64,000 nt of DNA from the NCBI RefSeq assembly GCF_000374165.1, contig NZ_KB893739.1:1-64000 (forward strand). The letters are read 5' to 3'. The position numbers were made by a program, and so were the translations under genes. The notes under the pieces are model-generated. The model did not search any database. It was given only the letters and a program-made list of their open reading frames with translations, and was not told the DNA's origin. Shown piece after piece: positions 28,177 to 38,035 of the stretch. The number at the start of each line of letters is the position of its first letter. Position 1 is the first letter of the stretch. The stretch is from Parafrankia elaeagni. GTDB lineage: Bacteria > Actinomycetota > Actinomycetes > Frankiales > Frankiaceae.

Positions 28177-30219
28177 TTATTCGACCGTGACGGACTTGGC
28201 CAGGTTGCGGGGCTGGTCGACGTCCAGGCCGCGCGCCAGCGCCAGCTCACAGGCGAACACCTGCAGCGGCAGCGTCGTAACCAGCGGTGCGAGCAGAGAA
28301 GACGTGGCCGGCACCCTGATCAGATGATCGGCGTAGGGCTCGACCGCAGTGTCGCCCTCCTCCGCGATCACGATCGTGCGGGCGCCGCGAGCCCGCACCT
28401 CCTGGATGTTGGACACCACCTTGCCGTGCAGGTTCGCCCGCCCGCGTGGGGACGGGACGATCACCACCACGGGCAGGCCGGGCTCGATGAGCGCGATGGG
28501 TCCGTGCTTCAGCTCGCCGGCGGGGAAGCCCTCGGCGTGCATGTAGGCCAGTTCCTTCAGCTTCAGCGCACCTTCCAGCGCCACCGGGTAGCCGACATGC
28601 CGGCCGAGGAACAGCACCGCCTTCGCGCCCGCGAGGCTGCGGGCCAGCTCGCGCACCGGCTCGACCGTCCCGAGGGTGCGCCGCACCAGCTCCGGCATGC
28701 GCTGCAACCTGTCCACATAGGCCGCGACCTCGTCGCCGTACAGGACACCGCGGGTCTGTGCCAGGAACAGGCCGACAAGCAGGCAGGCCGCGACCTGCCC
28801 GAGGAACGTCTTGGTCGCGGCGACGCCCACCTCGGGACCACAGCGGGTGTAGAGGACGGCATCCGACTCACGCGGGATCGTCGAGCCGTTGGTGTTGCAG
28901 ATCGCCAGGACACGCGCCTTCTGCTCCCGGGCGTGCTTGACCGCCATCAGGGTGTCGAGCGTCTCCCCGCTCTGACTGATCGCGACCACCAGCGTCGACC
29001 GGTCCAGCACCGGGTCGCGGTAGCGGAACTCCGAGGCCATCTCGACCTCGCAGGGCAGCCGCGTCCAGTGCTCGATGGCGTACTTGGCGATCAGGCCGGC
29101 GTGGTACGCCGTCCCGCAGGCCACGATGAAGACCTTGTCGATGTCACGGAAGTCCTGGTCTGAGAGGCGCTCCTCGTCCAGGACGATGGCGCCCTCCGGC
29201 GAGAGCCGCCCGCGCAGCGTGTCGGCGAGCGCAGCCGGCTGCTCGCTGATCTCCTTCAGCATGAAGTAGGGGAAGCCGCCCTTCTCGGCGGCGCTCGCGT
29301 CCCAGTCCACGTGGTAGCGACGGCCCTCGATCGGGGTACCGGCGAAGTCGTAGACGGTCACGCCGTCGCGGCGGGCCTCGACGACCTGGTCCTGCCCGAT
29401 CTCCAGGGCCTCCCGCGTGTGCGCGATGAAGGCGGAGACGTCGCTGGCGAGGAACGCCTCGCCGACTCCGAGGCCGACGACCAGCGGGCTGTTGCGCCGC
29501 GCGCCGACGACGACCTCGGGATGGTCCTGGTGCAGGACGACGAGTGTGAAGGCGCCCTGGAGCCGGCGGCAGACCGCGCGCAGAGCCTCGGTCAACGGAT
29601 GCGGCCCGGCGCCGGCAGCACCACCCTCGGCGCCGGAGCCGCCCGCCGTGCCGGCAGCGGCAGCGGCAGCGGCAGCGGCGGCGGTGGCGGCGGTGGCGGC
29701 GGTGGCGGCGGTGGCGGTGGCGGTGGCCGTACCGGCGGTGCTGCCGGTCCTGCCAATCCTGCCGGTGCCGGCGGTCTCGCCGGACGCAGCGCGGGACCGG
29801 GCGATCTCGATCTCCAGCAGGTGTGCGACGACCTCGGTGTCGGTCTCGCTGGTCAGTTCGTGGCCGCTGTTCTCCAGCTCCGCCCGCAGCTCGGCGAAGT
29901 TCTCGATGATCCCGTTATGGATCACCGCGACCGTACCGGTGCAGTCGGTGTGCGGATGGGCGTTGACGTCGGTGGGACCACCGTGCGTCGCCCACCGGGT
30001 GTGTCCCATGCCGGTCGTTCCCGGCATGGCGTCACTGCCCTCGTCGAGGACCTTCTCCAGGTTCGCCAGCCGCCCGGCGCGCCGCTCGGTGCGTAGCACC
30101 CCGGCGCCGACGACGGCGACACCCGCAGAGTCGTAGCCGCGGTACTCCAACCGGCGCAGCCCGCTCAGCACGACCTCGAGGGCCGGCTGTGCACCGACGT
30201 ACCCAATGATCCCGCACAT
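28177..30219 (-). CDS. glmS: Glutamine-fructose-6-phosphate aminotransferase with Ala-rich insertion
   Basis: Makes glucosamine-6-phosphate, the entry to UDP-GlcNAc. Start is ATG 30219 so that MCGIIGYVG leaves Cys2 as the N-terminal nucleophile; the frame upstream is not needed. The glutaminase domain (GHTRWATHGGPTDVNAHPH, HNGIIENF) runs to about residue 260, two SIS sugar-isomerase domains follow (ACGTAYHAGLIAKY, SQSGETLDTL, LGRHVGYPVALEGALKLKE), and it ends NLAKSVTVE. At 680 residues it is about 60 longer than usual because of an insertion at about 141-208 rich in Ala, Thr and Gly, within the glutaminase domain just before LTEALRAVCRRLQGAFTL. All catalytic segments outside the insertion look intact. 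Confidence 0.95.
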   Translation of the reverse strand: MCGIIGYVGAQPALEVVLSGLRRLEYRGYDSAGVAVVGAGVLRTERRAGRLANLEKVLDEGSDAMPGTTGMGHTRWATHGGPTDVNAHPHTDCTGTVAVIHNGIIENFAELRAELENSGHELTSETDTEVVAHLLEIEIARSRAASGETAGTGRIGRTGSTAGTATATATAATAATAATAAAAAAAAAAGTAGGSGAEGGAAGAGPHPLTEALRAVCRRLQGAFTLVVLHQDHPEVVVGARRNSPLVVGLGVGEAFLASDVSAFIAHTREALEIGQDQVVEARRDGVTVYDFAGTPIEGRRYHVDWDASAAEKGGFPYFMLKEISEQPAALADTLRGRLSPEGAIVLDEERLSDQDFRDIDKVFIVACGTAYHAGLIAKYAIEHWTRLPCEVEMASEFRYRDPVLDRSTLVVAISQSGETLDTLMAVKHAREQKARVLAICNTNGSTIPRESDAVLYTRCGPEVGVAATKTFLGQVAACLLVGLFLAQTRGVLYGDEVAAYVDRLQRMPELVRRTLGTVEPVRELARSLAGAKAVLFLGRHVGYPVALEGALKLKELAYMHAEGFPAGELKHGPIALIEPGLPVVVIVPSPRGRANLHGKVVSNIQEVRARGARTIVIAEEGDTAVEPYADHLIRVPATSSLLAPLVTTLPLQVFACELALARGLDVDQPRNLAKSVTVE
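29640..29760. repeat. Trinucleotide-type repeat tract in glmS
   Basis: A run of GGCAGC, GGCGGT and related 3-, 6- and 9-base units with a clear GNC/GGT periodicity, encoding Ala and Thr runs in glmS. Such slippage-prone tracts can change length in multiples of three without breaking the frame. Confidence 0.85.
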
Positions 30220-30341
30220 GTTGCTCAGCGTACGCAGTCCGGTCCGGGTCCCGAGCACGGACCACTCGGATGCCAAAGATGTCGGCGCGCAGCCGCGCCC
30301 GTTTCGTCACAGCGGGTGCTTTTCACCCGCCGCCTGCCAGG

Positions 30342-31748
30342 TCAGCGCAAGGCGCGCTGGACGACGTCCGCCAGCCTGCCCGCGACCGCACGGGCGAGCT
30401 GGTCGGTGGGTGCCTCGACCATCACGCGGACCAGCGGCTCGGTGCCCGACGGCCGCAGCAGCACGCGACCCGAGCCGCCGAGCTCCGCCTCCGCCTCGGC
30501 GACCGCCGCCCGCAGTTCTTCGGACGTCCCCGCGCGGGCCCGGTCGACCCCACGCACGTTCACCAGCACCTGCGGCAGGCGGGTCATCACCTTCGCCAGC
30601 TCGTCGAGTGGCTGGCCCTTCTCCGCCATCCGGCCGAGAATCTGCAGCGCCGTCAGCAGCCCGTCGCCCGTCCCCGCATACCGCAGGAAGAGCACGTGCC
30701 CGCTCTGCTCCCCGCCCAGCGAGTAGGGGCCCGCGCGCATGGCCTCCAGCACGTACCGATCACCGACCGGGGTGGTGACCACGGAGATGCCGGCCTCCCG
30801 CATCGCGTGGTGGAAGCCCAGGTTCGACATGACGGTGACGACGACGGTGCGGTGCGCCAGCTCGCCGCGCTCGGCGAGCGCCAGCGCGCAGAGGGCGAGG
30901 ATCTGGTCACCGTCGACGATCTCGCCGGTCGCGTCGACAGCCAGGCAGCGGTCGGCGTCGCCGTCGTGGGCGATGCCAGCGTCGGCACCGTGCAGGCGGA
31001 CCGCGTCCCGCAGGCTGTCGAGGTGGGTCGCCCCGGAGCGGTCGTTGATACGCAGCCCGTCGCCGTCGGCATGCAGCGGAACGACCTCTGCTCCGGCGGC
31101 GCGCAGCACCCGCGGAGCGAGGTCGAAGGCGGCGCCCTGGGCGCAGTCGACGACGACCTTCAGGCCGTTGAGGCTGCCCCGGCCGGCCGGCAGGCTGGTG
31201 AGCAGATGGTCGACGTAGCCGTCGACGAGCGCGCGGTCGTCACGGACCCGGCCGACCGCGGCCCCGACGGGTCGGTGGCCGGCAGCCGCGCCGGACATCC
31301 GGCGTTCGATCGCGTCCTCGACCTCGTCGGGCAGTTTGAGACCACCGGCCGCGAACAGCTTGATCCCGTTGTCGGGCATCGGATTGTGGCTGGCCGAGAG
31401 CATCACGCCCAGATCGGCACCGGTCGAAGCGACCACGTAGGACACCGCGGGTGTCGGCACGACCCCGATCCGGACGACGTCCGCCCCGGACCGGGCGAGG
31501 CCGGCGACGACCGCGGCCTCCAGGAACTCCCCCGACGGCCGCGTGTCCCGCCCGACGATCACCAGCGGGCGGTGGTCGGCCGCCGAAGCCGACCGGGCCA
31601 CCGGTACCCCGTCCACGGGCTGCCGGGGCGGCGTGCCCTGGCCCGCGACCTCCTCGACAGCGGCCGAGGCCAACGCGAGCGCCTGCTCCGCCGTCAGATC
31701 GGCGTTCGCGACACCGCGCACACCGTCGGTACCGAAAAGCCTCGCCAT
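30342..31748 (-). CDS. glmM: Phosphoglucosamine mutase
   Basis: Converts glucosamine-6-phosphate to glucosamine-1-phosphate, the step after GlmS. ATG 31748 follows GGGGAGG; the longer frame upstream is ignored. The 468-residue protein starts RLFGTDGVRGVAN, has the phosphoserine loop MLSASHNP (Ser120), the metal loop DGDADRC, the sugar loop GGEQSGH, and the phosphate-binding RPSGTEPLVRVM. A roughly 20-residue Pro/Ser/Ala insertion (about 37-58) explains its extra length over the usual 445-455. It lies 122 bases upstream of glmS in the same direction. Confidence 0.97.
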   Translation of the reverse strand: MARLFGTDGVRGVANADLTAEQALALASAAVEEVAGQGTPPRQPVDGVPVARSASAADHRPLVIVGRDTRPSGEFLEAAVVAGLARSGADVVRIGVVPTPAVSYVVASTGADLGVMLSASHNPMPDNGIKLFAAGGLKLPDEVEDAIERRMSGAAAGHRPVGAAVGRVRDDRALVDGYVDHLLTSLPAGRGSLNGLKVVVDCAQGAAFDLAPRVLRAAGAEVVPLHADGDGLRINDRSGATHLDSLRDAVRLHGADAGIAHDGDADRCLAVDATGEIVDGDQILALCALALAERGELAHRTVVVTVMSNLGFHHAMREAGISVVTTPVGDRYVLEAMRAGPYSLGGEQSGHVLFLRYAGTGDGLLTALQILGRMAEKGQPLDELAKVMTRLPQVLVNVRGVDRARAGTSEELRAAVAEAEAELGGSGRVLLRPSGTEPLVRVMVEAPTDQLARAVAGRLADVVQRALR

Positions 31749-31834
31749 TGAGGCCTCCCCTGCAGTCGCGGCGGCACCGGCGGGCGCCGTTGGCACGCCG
31801 CGCGGAGATCGACAGAAAACCATCGCACGCCTGA

Positions 31835-31863
31835 CGGCCCGACAGGCCTGGCCTGTCGGGCCG
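31835..31863 (-). terminator. Terminator after rpsI
   Basis: 14-bp perfect stem CGGCCCGACAGGCC with a one-base loop, 26 bases beyond the rpsI stop and before glmM. It should separate the rplM-rpsI unit from glmM. Confidence 0.8.
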
Positions 31864-31889
31864 CACCCACCGAACCGGTGGGCGGCGAA

Positions 31890-32297
31890 TCAGCGCTTGC
31901 TGTACTGAGGCGCCTTACGGGCCTTCTTCAGGCCGTACTTCTTCCGCTCCTTGATCCGCGAATCCCGGGTCAGGAAGCCGGCCTTCTTCAGCGTCGGCCG
32001 GGATTCCTCCTCGGCGATGATCAGCGCGCGGGCGATCGCCAGGCGCAGCGCGCCCGCCTGCCCCGACACGCCGCCACCGTGCAGGAGGGCGACCATGTCA
32101 TACGACTCGGCCTTCTCCAGGATCTTCAGCGGCTCGTTCACCAGCTGCTGGTGCACCTTGTTGGGGAAATACTCCTCGAGCGTGCGCCCGTTGAGGGTCC
32201 ACTTACCCGTACCCGGGAGCAGCCGCACCCGGACAACAGCCTCTTTGCGCCGGCCAGTGGCACGGGGATTGCCCTGGGCGTCGGTCACGACAGCCAC
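31890..32297 (-). CDS. rpsI: 30S ribosomal protein S9
   Basis: Small-subunit head protein whose C-terminal tail reaches the P-site tRNA. Features are [14 protein letters not shown], the [10 protein letters not shown] loop, [19 protein letters not shown], and the basic end [20 protein letters not shown], with the invariant final SKR. GTG at 32297 (AAGGAAGG upstream) gives 135 residues; the frame extends upstream without need. It follows rplM by 132 bases. Confidence 0.97.
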   Translation of the reverse strand: MAVVTDAQGNPRATGRRKEAVVRVRLLPGTGKWTLNGRTLEEYFPNKVHQQLVNEPLKILEKAESYDMVALLHGGGVSGQAGALRLAIARALIIAEEESRPTLKKAGFLTRDSRIKERKKYGLKKARKAPQYSKR

Positions 32298-32429
32298 GTC
32301 GCGTTCCTTCCTTGTCTGAAACAGATTGCTCGAGGCCACCCGAAACGGCTCGATCGGTCATGTCGGGCCGTCAGTCGGACGGACGCCGTGCGCCCGTCCG
32401 CGTGCTTCGGGATGCCCATCGAGCCGCGA

Positions 32430-32873
32430 CTACTGCGCGACCTGCTTGATCTCGTACGGGACGGGCTGCTGGGCCTGGTGCGGGTGAATCGGGCCCGCGT
32501 ACACCTTCAGCTTGCTGCCCTGTGCCCGGCCGAGCCGGTTGTGCGGGAGCATCCCACGGATCGCCCGCTCGACGATCACGTGGGGGCGGGTGTCGAGCAG
32601 CTCACCGTAGGAGGTGCTGCGCAGACCGCCCGGGTAGCCCGAGTGCCGGTGGAACTGGGCCTGCTGACGCTTGTTGCCCGTCATCGCCACCTTGCCGGCG
32701 TTGATGACGATGACGAAGTCGCCCGTGTCGATGTGCGGGGCGAAGTACGGCTTGTTCTTGCCACGCAGGAGCTGGGCAGCCTGGCTGGCCAGCCGACCGA
32801 GCACGATGTCGGTGGCATCGATGACGTGCCACGCGCGCTGTACGTCCGCGGGCTTGGGCTGGTACGTGCGCAC
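32430..32873 (-). CDS. rplM: 50S ribosomal protein L13
   Basis: Early-assembly large-subunit protein, 147 residues. Seen are [65 protein letters not shown] and the C-terminal [16 protein letters not shown] at 32873 with GAAGGCAG before it is preferred over the upstream GTG/ATG codons. First gene of the rplM-rpsI unit. Confidence 0.97.
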   Translation of the reverse strand: MRTYQPKPADVQRAWHVIDATDIVLGRLASQAAQLLRGKNKPYFAPHIDTGDFVIVINAGKVAMTGNKRQQAQFHRHSGYPGGLRSTSYGELLDTRPHVIVERAIRGMLPHNRLGRAQGSKLKVYAGPIHPHQAQQPVPYEIKQVAQ

Positions 32874-33509
32874 AGGTCTGCCTTCTCGTTCGGACGAACT
32901 CGCGGGGAGCCTCGTCATGTGTCGCCAGCAAGTGCCCAGCGGGACGTGGAGAACCGCGGGGCGAGATGCACTGCCAGAGGTATGGGGCCGACCTCAGCGC
33001 GCAGAGCTGGCCATACCAGGCCGCCACACGGAGCTGAAGGTCCGCAGCAGTCTTTGAGGTTACCAGGCGATCGCCGCGGCAGGACCGACGGCCCTCGCGA
33101 CCGGCGGGACCGGCGTCACCTCTCCGCCCCACGGACGCACCGTGCGGCCGGCCCGGCACCAGACCCGCCCGGCCCCGAGAACCCGGAGCTGACACGCCGA
33201 CCACCCGACCCGCCGGTCCCGACCCACCGCTCCCGACCCGCTGTTCCCGGCCGGCGCGCGCCCGACGCGCCCAGCCCGGACCATCGACCCCGACACGCCG
33301 ACTGACCGGGGCATATGCCGCGTTCGGCTATTCTCTCGCAGACATCCGGACGCGTCGCCTTCGCAGCAGACCGCGAGGCGCTCCGCCAAGCCTGACACGA
33401 CATACCGCGCCACAGACCGCGCCGGCCGTGGGCTCCCACCTCGCCGCAGGCACACCGCGGCGGGGCGGGCATCTCGGCAGCGGGGCGTGGGATGAGCGAG
33501 GAGGAGCCC
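32874..33509. other. Divergent intergenic region upstream of rplM
   Basis: 636 bases; the long minus frame crossing it has no family features and I reject it. Promoters for rplM and for the plus-strand membrane protein should lie here, but I see only weak -10 candidates (for example TATTCT near 33330 on the plus strand). Confidence 0.4.
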
Positions 33510-35090
33510 ATGCCATCCGAACCCGCGGACGACCTGCCCTTCGAGGTCCGCTCGGGCTCGGGTGACCGGGGCTCGGGTGACCGGGGTCCGGGTGACCGGG
33601 GTCCGGGCGGCTCGGGTCCGGGCGGCTCGGGTGGCACGCCCGAGGAACTGCCGGCCGGCGGATGGACCCCGCCGGTCGAGGATCCACTGTTCGGTCCGCT
33701 CCCCACCTACGTCACCGGCGCCTACCCGCTCGCCGGCCACCAGCAGGGCGGCTATCCGATCGCCGGCCACCTGCCGACCGGCCCACTGCCCGGGCCCGGC
33801 GCGCACGGCGATGCCGCCGGCGGTGCCCACGGCGCCCAGCCGGCCGACTGGGCGGGTGATCGGGACCAGGCGGTCGGTGCGGGCGGCCAGGCTTCTCCGG
33901 CGGAGCTCGGTCCTGAGCAGACCGGAGGCTTCTCCTTCCACCTGCGCACCGCGACCACCCCGCTTCCGGTCCTCGCGCCACGTCCCGAGGCCCCGGCCGT
34001 AGGCCAGGCAGCTGCCGGCAGGCCGCCTTCGGCCACGACACCGGCTGGGGCGCAGGGGCCGCAGGAGCCACCCACCGGTCCGATCGCCACGCCCTATCCC
34101 GAGGAGGACGCCGCGCAGTCGCGGCCGGGTCTGATCGGTAGCGAGCCGCGGGCCCGTTCGGCGAACCTCGCGAAGCCGGCCAGGACCCGGGTCGCGATGA
34201 GTCGTCAGCAGACCGACCTCGACCACGCCGACCGCCGCGAAGCTGCGGAGAGCGGCGGGGACGGTCCCGGCGAGCGGGCCCGTTTCGGTGGAGACGTCAG
34301 GCGTTTCGAGGTCCCCGAGGAGGAAGGGGCCCCGGGGCGGCCAGGCACACGGCGGCTGATCGCGGTTGCGGCCGCGGTAGTGCTGACCCTGGTTGCCGCG
34401 GGAGCCGTCATCGTCCTCGCCCGGGGTGGCGGCGACGGCACCTCGGGCACCCCGGCGCCCACAGCCGCGGCACCGTCGGTGGACCCGAACTTCATCAACA
34501 GCGCGGCCTCCGACTCAAGGCCGGTGGCGGCGAACGAGTTCTTCCCCGACCGCGAGATCACCGTCCAGGGCCACCGGTACACCCGGCTCAGCTCCAGCGT
34601 GGTGTCCGGCTGCCCGGACCGCAGCGGTGAGCTCGTCACCGCCCTCAACGACGACTCATGCACCCAACTTGTCCGCGCGCTGTACCTGACAGCGCCGGCC
34701 GGGGGCGGCCCGCAGGTGCTCGCCGGTGTCTCGGTGTTCGTCACGGATACGCAGAGCACCGCACAGGCAGCCGCGACGATCGCCGCCCAGGGCCGGGGCG
34801 GCGTGACCGCACTGCCGATCCCCGCGGGCTCGATCGAGAACGCACAGGTCCTCGGCCCGGCCGGGGACAACTCCTGGCGAGCTGCCATCGCCCGCGGGCA
34901 CTACATGATCCTCACGCAGCTCGCCTATGTCGACGGCAGCCAGGGCGGTCCCGACGACCCGGCGCTGCGCGACACGATCACCGATCTGGGGCTGATCGCC
35001 GTCGAGCCGATCGCCCAGCGCATGGTCGCTGGTGGGACCGGTACCGCCGGCGGCGGCTCCTCCCCCGCGGCCAGCCCGGCCGACCGCTGA
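33510..35090 (+). CDS. Single-pass membrane protein with extracytoplasmic domain
   Basis: Unrecognised 526-residue protein. ATG 33510 is chosen because AGGAGGAG lies just before it; ATG 33492 is the alternative. The N-terminal 280 residues are Pro/Gly-rich with five tandem five-residue units (SGDRG, PGDRG, PGGSG types) encoded by 15-bp repeats at 33557-33631. A membrane segment is at about 283-307 (LIAVAAAVVLTLVAAGAVIVL). The outside domain of about 220 residues has two cysteines (VSGCPDRS, DDSCTQLV) and regular strand/helix character (EITVQGHRYTRLSSSVV, GVSVFVTDTQSTAQAAATIA, HYMILTQLAYVDG). Its plan resembles the two membrane proteins at the start of the window, with no obvious sequence relation. 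Confidence 0.75.
   Translation: MPSEPADDLPFEVRSGSGDRGSGDRGPGDRGPGGSGPGGSGGTPEELPAGGWTPPVEDPLFGPLPTYVTGAYPLAGHQQGGYPIAGHLPTGPLPGPGAHGDAAGGAHGAQPADWAGDRDQAVGAGGQASPAELGPEQTGGFSFHLRTATTPLPVLAPRPEAPAVGQAAAGRPPSATTPAGAQGPQEPPTGPIATPYPEEDAAQSRPGLIGSEPRARSANLAKPARTRVAMSRQQTDLDHADRREAAESGGDGPGERARFGGDVRRFEVPEEEGAPGRPGTRRLIAVAAAVVLTLVAAGAVIVLARGGGDGTSGTPAPTAAAPSVDPNFINSAASDSRPVAANEFFPDREITVQGHRYTRLSSSVVSGCPDRSGELVTALNDDSCTQLVRALYLTAPAGGGPQVLAGVSVFVTDTQSTAQAAATIAAQGRGGVTALPIPAGSIENAQVLGPAGDNSWRAAIARGHYMILTQLAYVDGSQGGPDDPALRDTITDLGLIAVEPIAQRMVAGGTGTAGGGSSPAASPADR
33557..33631. repeat. 15-bp in-frame tandem repeat, five units
   Basis: Units of CTCGGGTGACCGGGG or close variants at 33557-33571, 33572-33586, 33587-33601, then TCCGGGCGGCTCGGG twice (33602-33616, 33617-33631). 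They lie in the disordered N-terminal part of the membrane protein gene. Confidence 0.85.
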
Positions 35091-35153
35091 GCCAGCCCGC
35101 ATCCCGACGCACGGAAAGGCTGGCCGCCAAGGGCTCCCTGGCGTGCCGCCCGG

Positions 35154-36014
35154 TCAGCCGGAGGAGGTCGTCGGAACCCGTACCGCCCGGGTCACCTGGG
35201 CGCGGGCGGCCAGCAGCGCGTCGGGGGGATAGCGGACCTCGACGAGCGTCAGGCCATGCGCGGGGAGCACGGTGACGGCGGGGTCGCGCACACCGCGGCC
35301 GAGCACACCGGCGGCCCATTCCGGTCGGTGGCGCCCTTCCCCCACCGCTACGAGCGCGCCGACCAGGGCGCGCACCATCGAATGGCAGAACGCGTCAGCC
35401 TCGACGTCGGCCAGGATCACGCCGCCCGCGCTGCGGGAGACATCCAGGCGCAGCAGTGTCCGTACCGTCGTGGCGCCCTCGCGCCGACGGCAGAAGGCGG
35501 CGAAGTCATGCTCCCCGAGCAGCAGCAGTGCGGCCTGGGCCATCGCGGCGGTGTCCAGCGGGCGCGGGGAGGCCAGCGTGTCGAAGCGGCGCAGCGGGGC
35601 CGCCCCGTAGGGCGCATCCGTGATCCGGTAGACGTACCGGCGGGACAGCGCCGAGAAGCGGGCGTCGAACCCGGCCGGGGCGGGTGCGAGGCCGGTGACG
35701 CGGACAGCGCGGTCGAGCACCCCGTTGAGCCGGCGGGCCAGCCCCCCGACCGGGGTACCGGCAGGAAGGTCGACATGCGCCACCTGGCCGATGGCGTGCA
35801 CGCCCGAGTCGGTGCGGCCGGCCACGGTGAGGCGCACCGCCGACAGCCGGGCCACCCTCATCAGTGCGTCCTCGACGTCGCCCTGGACCGTGCGCTGCCC
35901 TGGCTGACGGGCCCACCCGGCAAACGGGGTGCCGTCATAGGACAGATCCAGTCGCAGGCGGAGCAGCCCCTCGATCGGGGCTGTCGGGGTCACCACTGCC
36001 ATCTGGCCAGCCAT
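35154..36014 (-). CDS. truA: tRNA pseudouridine(38-40) synthase
   Basis: Isomerises uridines 38-40 of the tRNA anticodon arm. 286 residues: [24 protein letters not shown], the catalytic aspartate in [10 protein letters not shown] (Asp69), [24 protein letters not shown], and [22 protein letters not shown] 36014 is preceded by GGGAGGTCCTG. It lies downstream of rplQ, but a hairpin in the gap suggests at least partial separation from the ribosomal operon. Confidence 0.97.
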   Translation of the reverse strand: MAGQMAVVTPTAPIEGLLRLRLDLSYDGTPFAGWARQPGQRTVQGDVEDALMRVARLSAVRLTVAGRTDSGVHAIGQVAHVDLPAGTPVGGLARRLNGVLDRAVRVTGLAPAPAGFDARFSALSRRYVYRITDAPYGAAPLRRFDTLASPRPLDTAAMAQAALLLLGEHDFAAFCRRREGATTVRTLLRLDVSRSAGGVILADVEADAFCHSMVRALVGALVAVGEGRHRPEWAAGVLGRGVRDPAVTVLPAHGLTLVEVRYPPDALLAARAQVTRAVRVPTTSSG

Positions 36015-36154
36015 CAGGACCTCCCACACCGCAACACGGCAGTCCCGGAGCCCTGACGCCCGGCACGGCCCTCGTCCCCCGCGGGGACCTACCTGGACCC
36101 TCGCACTACAGGGGGATCTACCCGGACCATCGTGGCGAACTCCGGGCGCACACG

Positions 36155-36192
36155 CAGGAGCCCGCCACCCCACCATGGGCGACGGGCTCCTG
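36155..36192 (-). terminator. Hairpin after rplQ
   Basis: 10-bp arms CAGGAGCCCG and CGGGCTCCTG with an 18-base loop, 64 bases beyond the rplQ stop and before truA. Likely end or attenuation point of the alpha operon. Confidence 0.65.
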
Positions 36193-36256
36193 GTCGATCA
36201 GATGCACCGACTCCGCAGCCGGCCACGAACCAGGCCGCCACGACAGTCGGAACCGC

Positions 36257-36877
36257 TCAGCTCTCCGGCTTGGTCTCGGCGCCGGTCTCGTTCTCGCTGC
36301 TCACGGCCTCGCTGCTCACGGCCTCGCTGCTGGTGGCGTCGGCGCTGGTGGCGTCGGCGGCCTTCGCGGCCTCGGCCTCGGCGGCGACCCCGGCAGCCGT
36401 CGGCGACTCCTTGCGGAGGTCGTCGGCGGCCTCGGCCGTGGCGCCGGTCGGAGCCTTGCGGGCGGCGAACCGTGTCCCGCGGGCACGCTCCGCCTCCGCG
36501 ACAGCCGACTGGCCGACGGTCAGCGCCTCGACGAGCTCGATGCGAGCCATCGGAGCGGCGTCGCCGCGGCGCGGGCCGAGCTTCACGATGCGCGTGTAAC
36601 CACCGCTACGATCCGCGTACCGCGGCCCGATCTCGGTGAAGAGCGTGTGCACGACCGAGTTGTTCCGGACGACCCGCATCACCCTCCGCCGCGCGTGCAG
36701 GTCACCACGCTTCGCGTGGGTGACCAGGCGCTCGGCGTAGGGACGCAGCCGACGCGCCTTCGCCTCGGTGGTCGTGATGCCACCGTGCTCGAACAGCGCG
36801 GTGGCGAGGTTGGCCAGCAGCAGTCGCTCATGTGCGGGGCTGCCGCCGAGCCGGGCGCCCTTGGTTGGCGTGGGCAT
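36257..36877 (-). CDS. rplQ: 50S ribosomal protein L17 with long acidic tail
   Basis: L17 core in the first 120 residues: [88 protein letters not shown]. The total of 206 residues exceeds the usual 120-140 because of a C-terminal region rich in Ala, Glu, Ser and Thr ([19 protein letters not shown]), predicted disordered. It is the last gene of the alpha operon, 120 bases after rpoA. ATG 36877. Confidence 0.95.
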   Translation of the reverse strand: MPTPTKGARLGGSPAHERLLLANLATALFEHGGITTTEAKARRLRPYAERLVTHAKRGDLHARRRVMRVVRNNSVVHTLFTEIGPRYADRSGGYTRIVKLGPRRGDAAPMARIELVEALTVGQSAVAEAERARGTRFAARKAPTGATAEAADDLRKESPTAAGVAAEAEAAKAADATSADATSSEAVSSEAVSSENETGAETKPES

Positions 36878-36997
36878 GATGGGTGCTCCTCGTTCCTCTC
36901 GCTGTACTCCGGGCGCTGCCGGGAAGCACGGCTGGGCCCCCGGTGGACGTGCGCCTCGGGCCCCCGGTCATCCGGGGGCCCGGGCCACACGGTCGGA

Positions 36998-38035
36998 TCA
37001 GTACTGTTCGGTCTCGACGAACTCGCGACCGTCGTCGGACGGGTCGGAGAACGACGGGTTGTACGTGTCGGTGCCGTAGGTGTCGACCGCCTGACGCGGG
37101 TCGAACCCGGGCGGGGAGTCCTTGAGCTGCAGGCCCATGGCACCCAGCTTGGTCTTGACCTCGTCGATCGACTTCTGCCCGAAGTTGCGGATGTCGAGCA
37201 GATCGGCCTCGCTGCGGGACACCAGCTCACCGATGGTGTGGATGCCCTCGCGCTTGAGGCAGTTGTAGGAGCGGACGGTCAGGTCCATCTCCTCGATCGG
37301 CAGCGCCAGGGCGGCGTCCGCCGCGGACGGGCCGATGTCGACACCCTCCGCCTCGGCGTTGAGCTCCTGGGCCAGGCCGAACAGGCCGACGAGGGTCTTG
37401 CCCGCGCTGGCCATCGCGTCCCGCGGCGAGATCGACTGCTTCGTCTCGACGTCCACGATCAGCCGGTCGAAGTCCGTCCGCTGCTCGACACGGGTCGCCT
37501 CGACCTTGTAGGTCACCTTCAGCACCGGCGAGTAGATGGAGTCGATCGGGATACGGCCGATCTCCTGGCCGGGCTGCTTGTTCTGCGCGGCGCTCACGTA
37601 ACCGCGGCCCCGCTCGACGGTCAGCTCGATCTCGAGCTTGCCCTTGTCGTTAAGGGTCGCCAGGTGCAGGTCGGGGTTGTGCACCTCGACGCCGGCCGGC
37701 GGTGCGATGTCCGCCGCGGTGACCTCACCGGGGCCCTGCTTGCGCAGGTACATCACGGTCGGCTCGTCGTTGTCGGAGCTGACGACCAGTTCCTTGAGGT
37801 TCAGGATCAGGTCGGTCACGTCCTCCTTGACCCCGGGAACCGTGGAGAACTCGTGGAGGACGCCGTCCACCCGGATACTCGTCACGGCCGCGCCCGGAAT
37901 CGACGACAGCAGGGTGCGACGCAGCGAGTTTCCGAGGGTGTAGCCGAAACCCGGCTCGAGCGGCTCGATCACGAAACGCGACCGGAACTCGGTGATCGGG
38001 TCCTCGGCGAGGGTGGGACGCTGAGCGATCAGCAT
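36998..38035 (-). CDS. rpoA: DNA-directed RNA polymerase alpha subunit
   Basis: 345 residues. The N-terminal assembly domain includes [43 protein letters not shown] and the [17 protein letters not shown] segment; the C-terminal promoter/activator domain has [23 protein letters not shown]-type helices and [16 protein letters not shown] 38035 follows GGAAGGAAG; the upstream part of the frame is not coding. A flexible C-terminal end ([20 protein letters not shown]) is typical of actinobacteria. Confidence 0.98.
   Translation of the reverse strand: MLIAQRPTLAEDPITEFRSRFVIEPLEPGFGYTLGNSLRRTLLSSIPGAAVTSIRVDGVLHEFSTVPGVKEDVTDLILNLKELVVSSDNDEPTVMYLRKQGPGEVTAADIAPPAGVEVHNPDLHLATLNDKGKLEIELTVERGRGYVSAAQNKQPGQEIGRIPIDSIYSPVLKVTYKVEATRVEQRTDFDRLIVDVETKQSISPRDAMASAGKTLVGLFGLAQELNAEAEGVDIGPSAADAALALPIEEMDLTVRSYNCLKREGIHTIGELVSRSEADLLDIRNFGQKSIDEVKTKLGAMGLQLKDSPPGFDPRQAVDTYGTDTYNPSFSDPSDDGREFVETEQY

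Noticed and set aside
30220-30341. glmS ribozyme or riboswitch before glmS
   Set aside because: The glmS ribozyme is known from Firmicutes and no core-like sequence is seen between glmM and glmS.
33060-34226. 388-codon minus frame overlapping the membrane protein gene and the rplM upstream region
   Set aside because: No family features, and the plus-strand frame has a good start, TM segment and folded domain.
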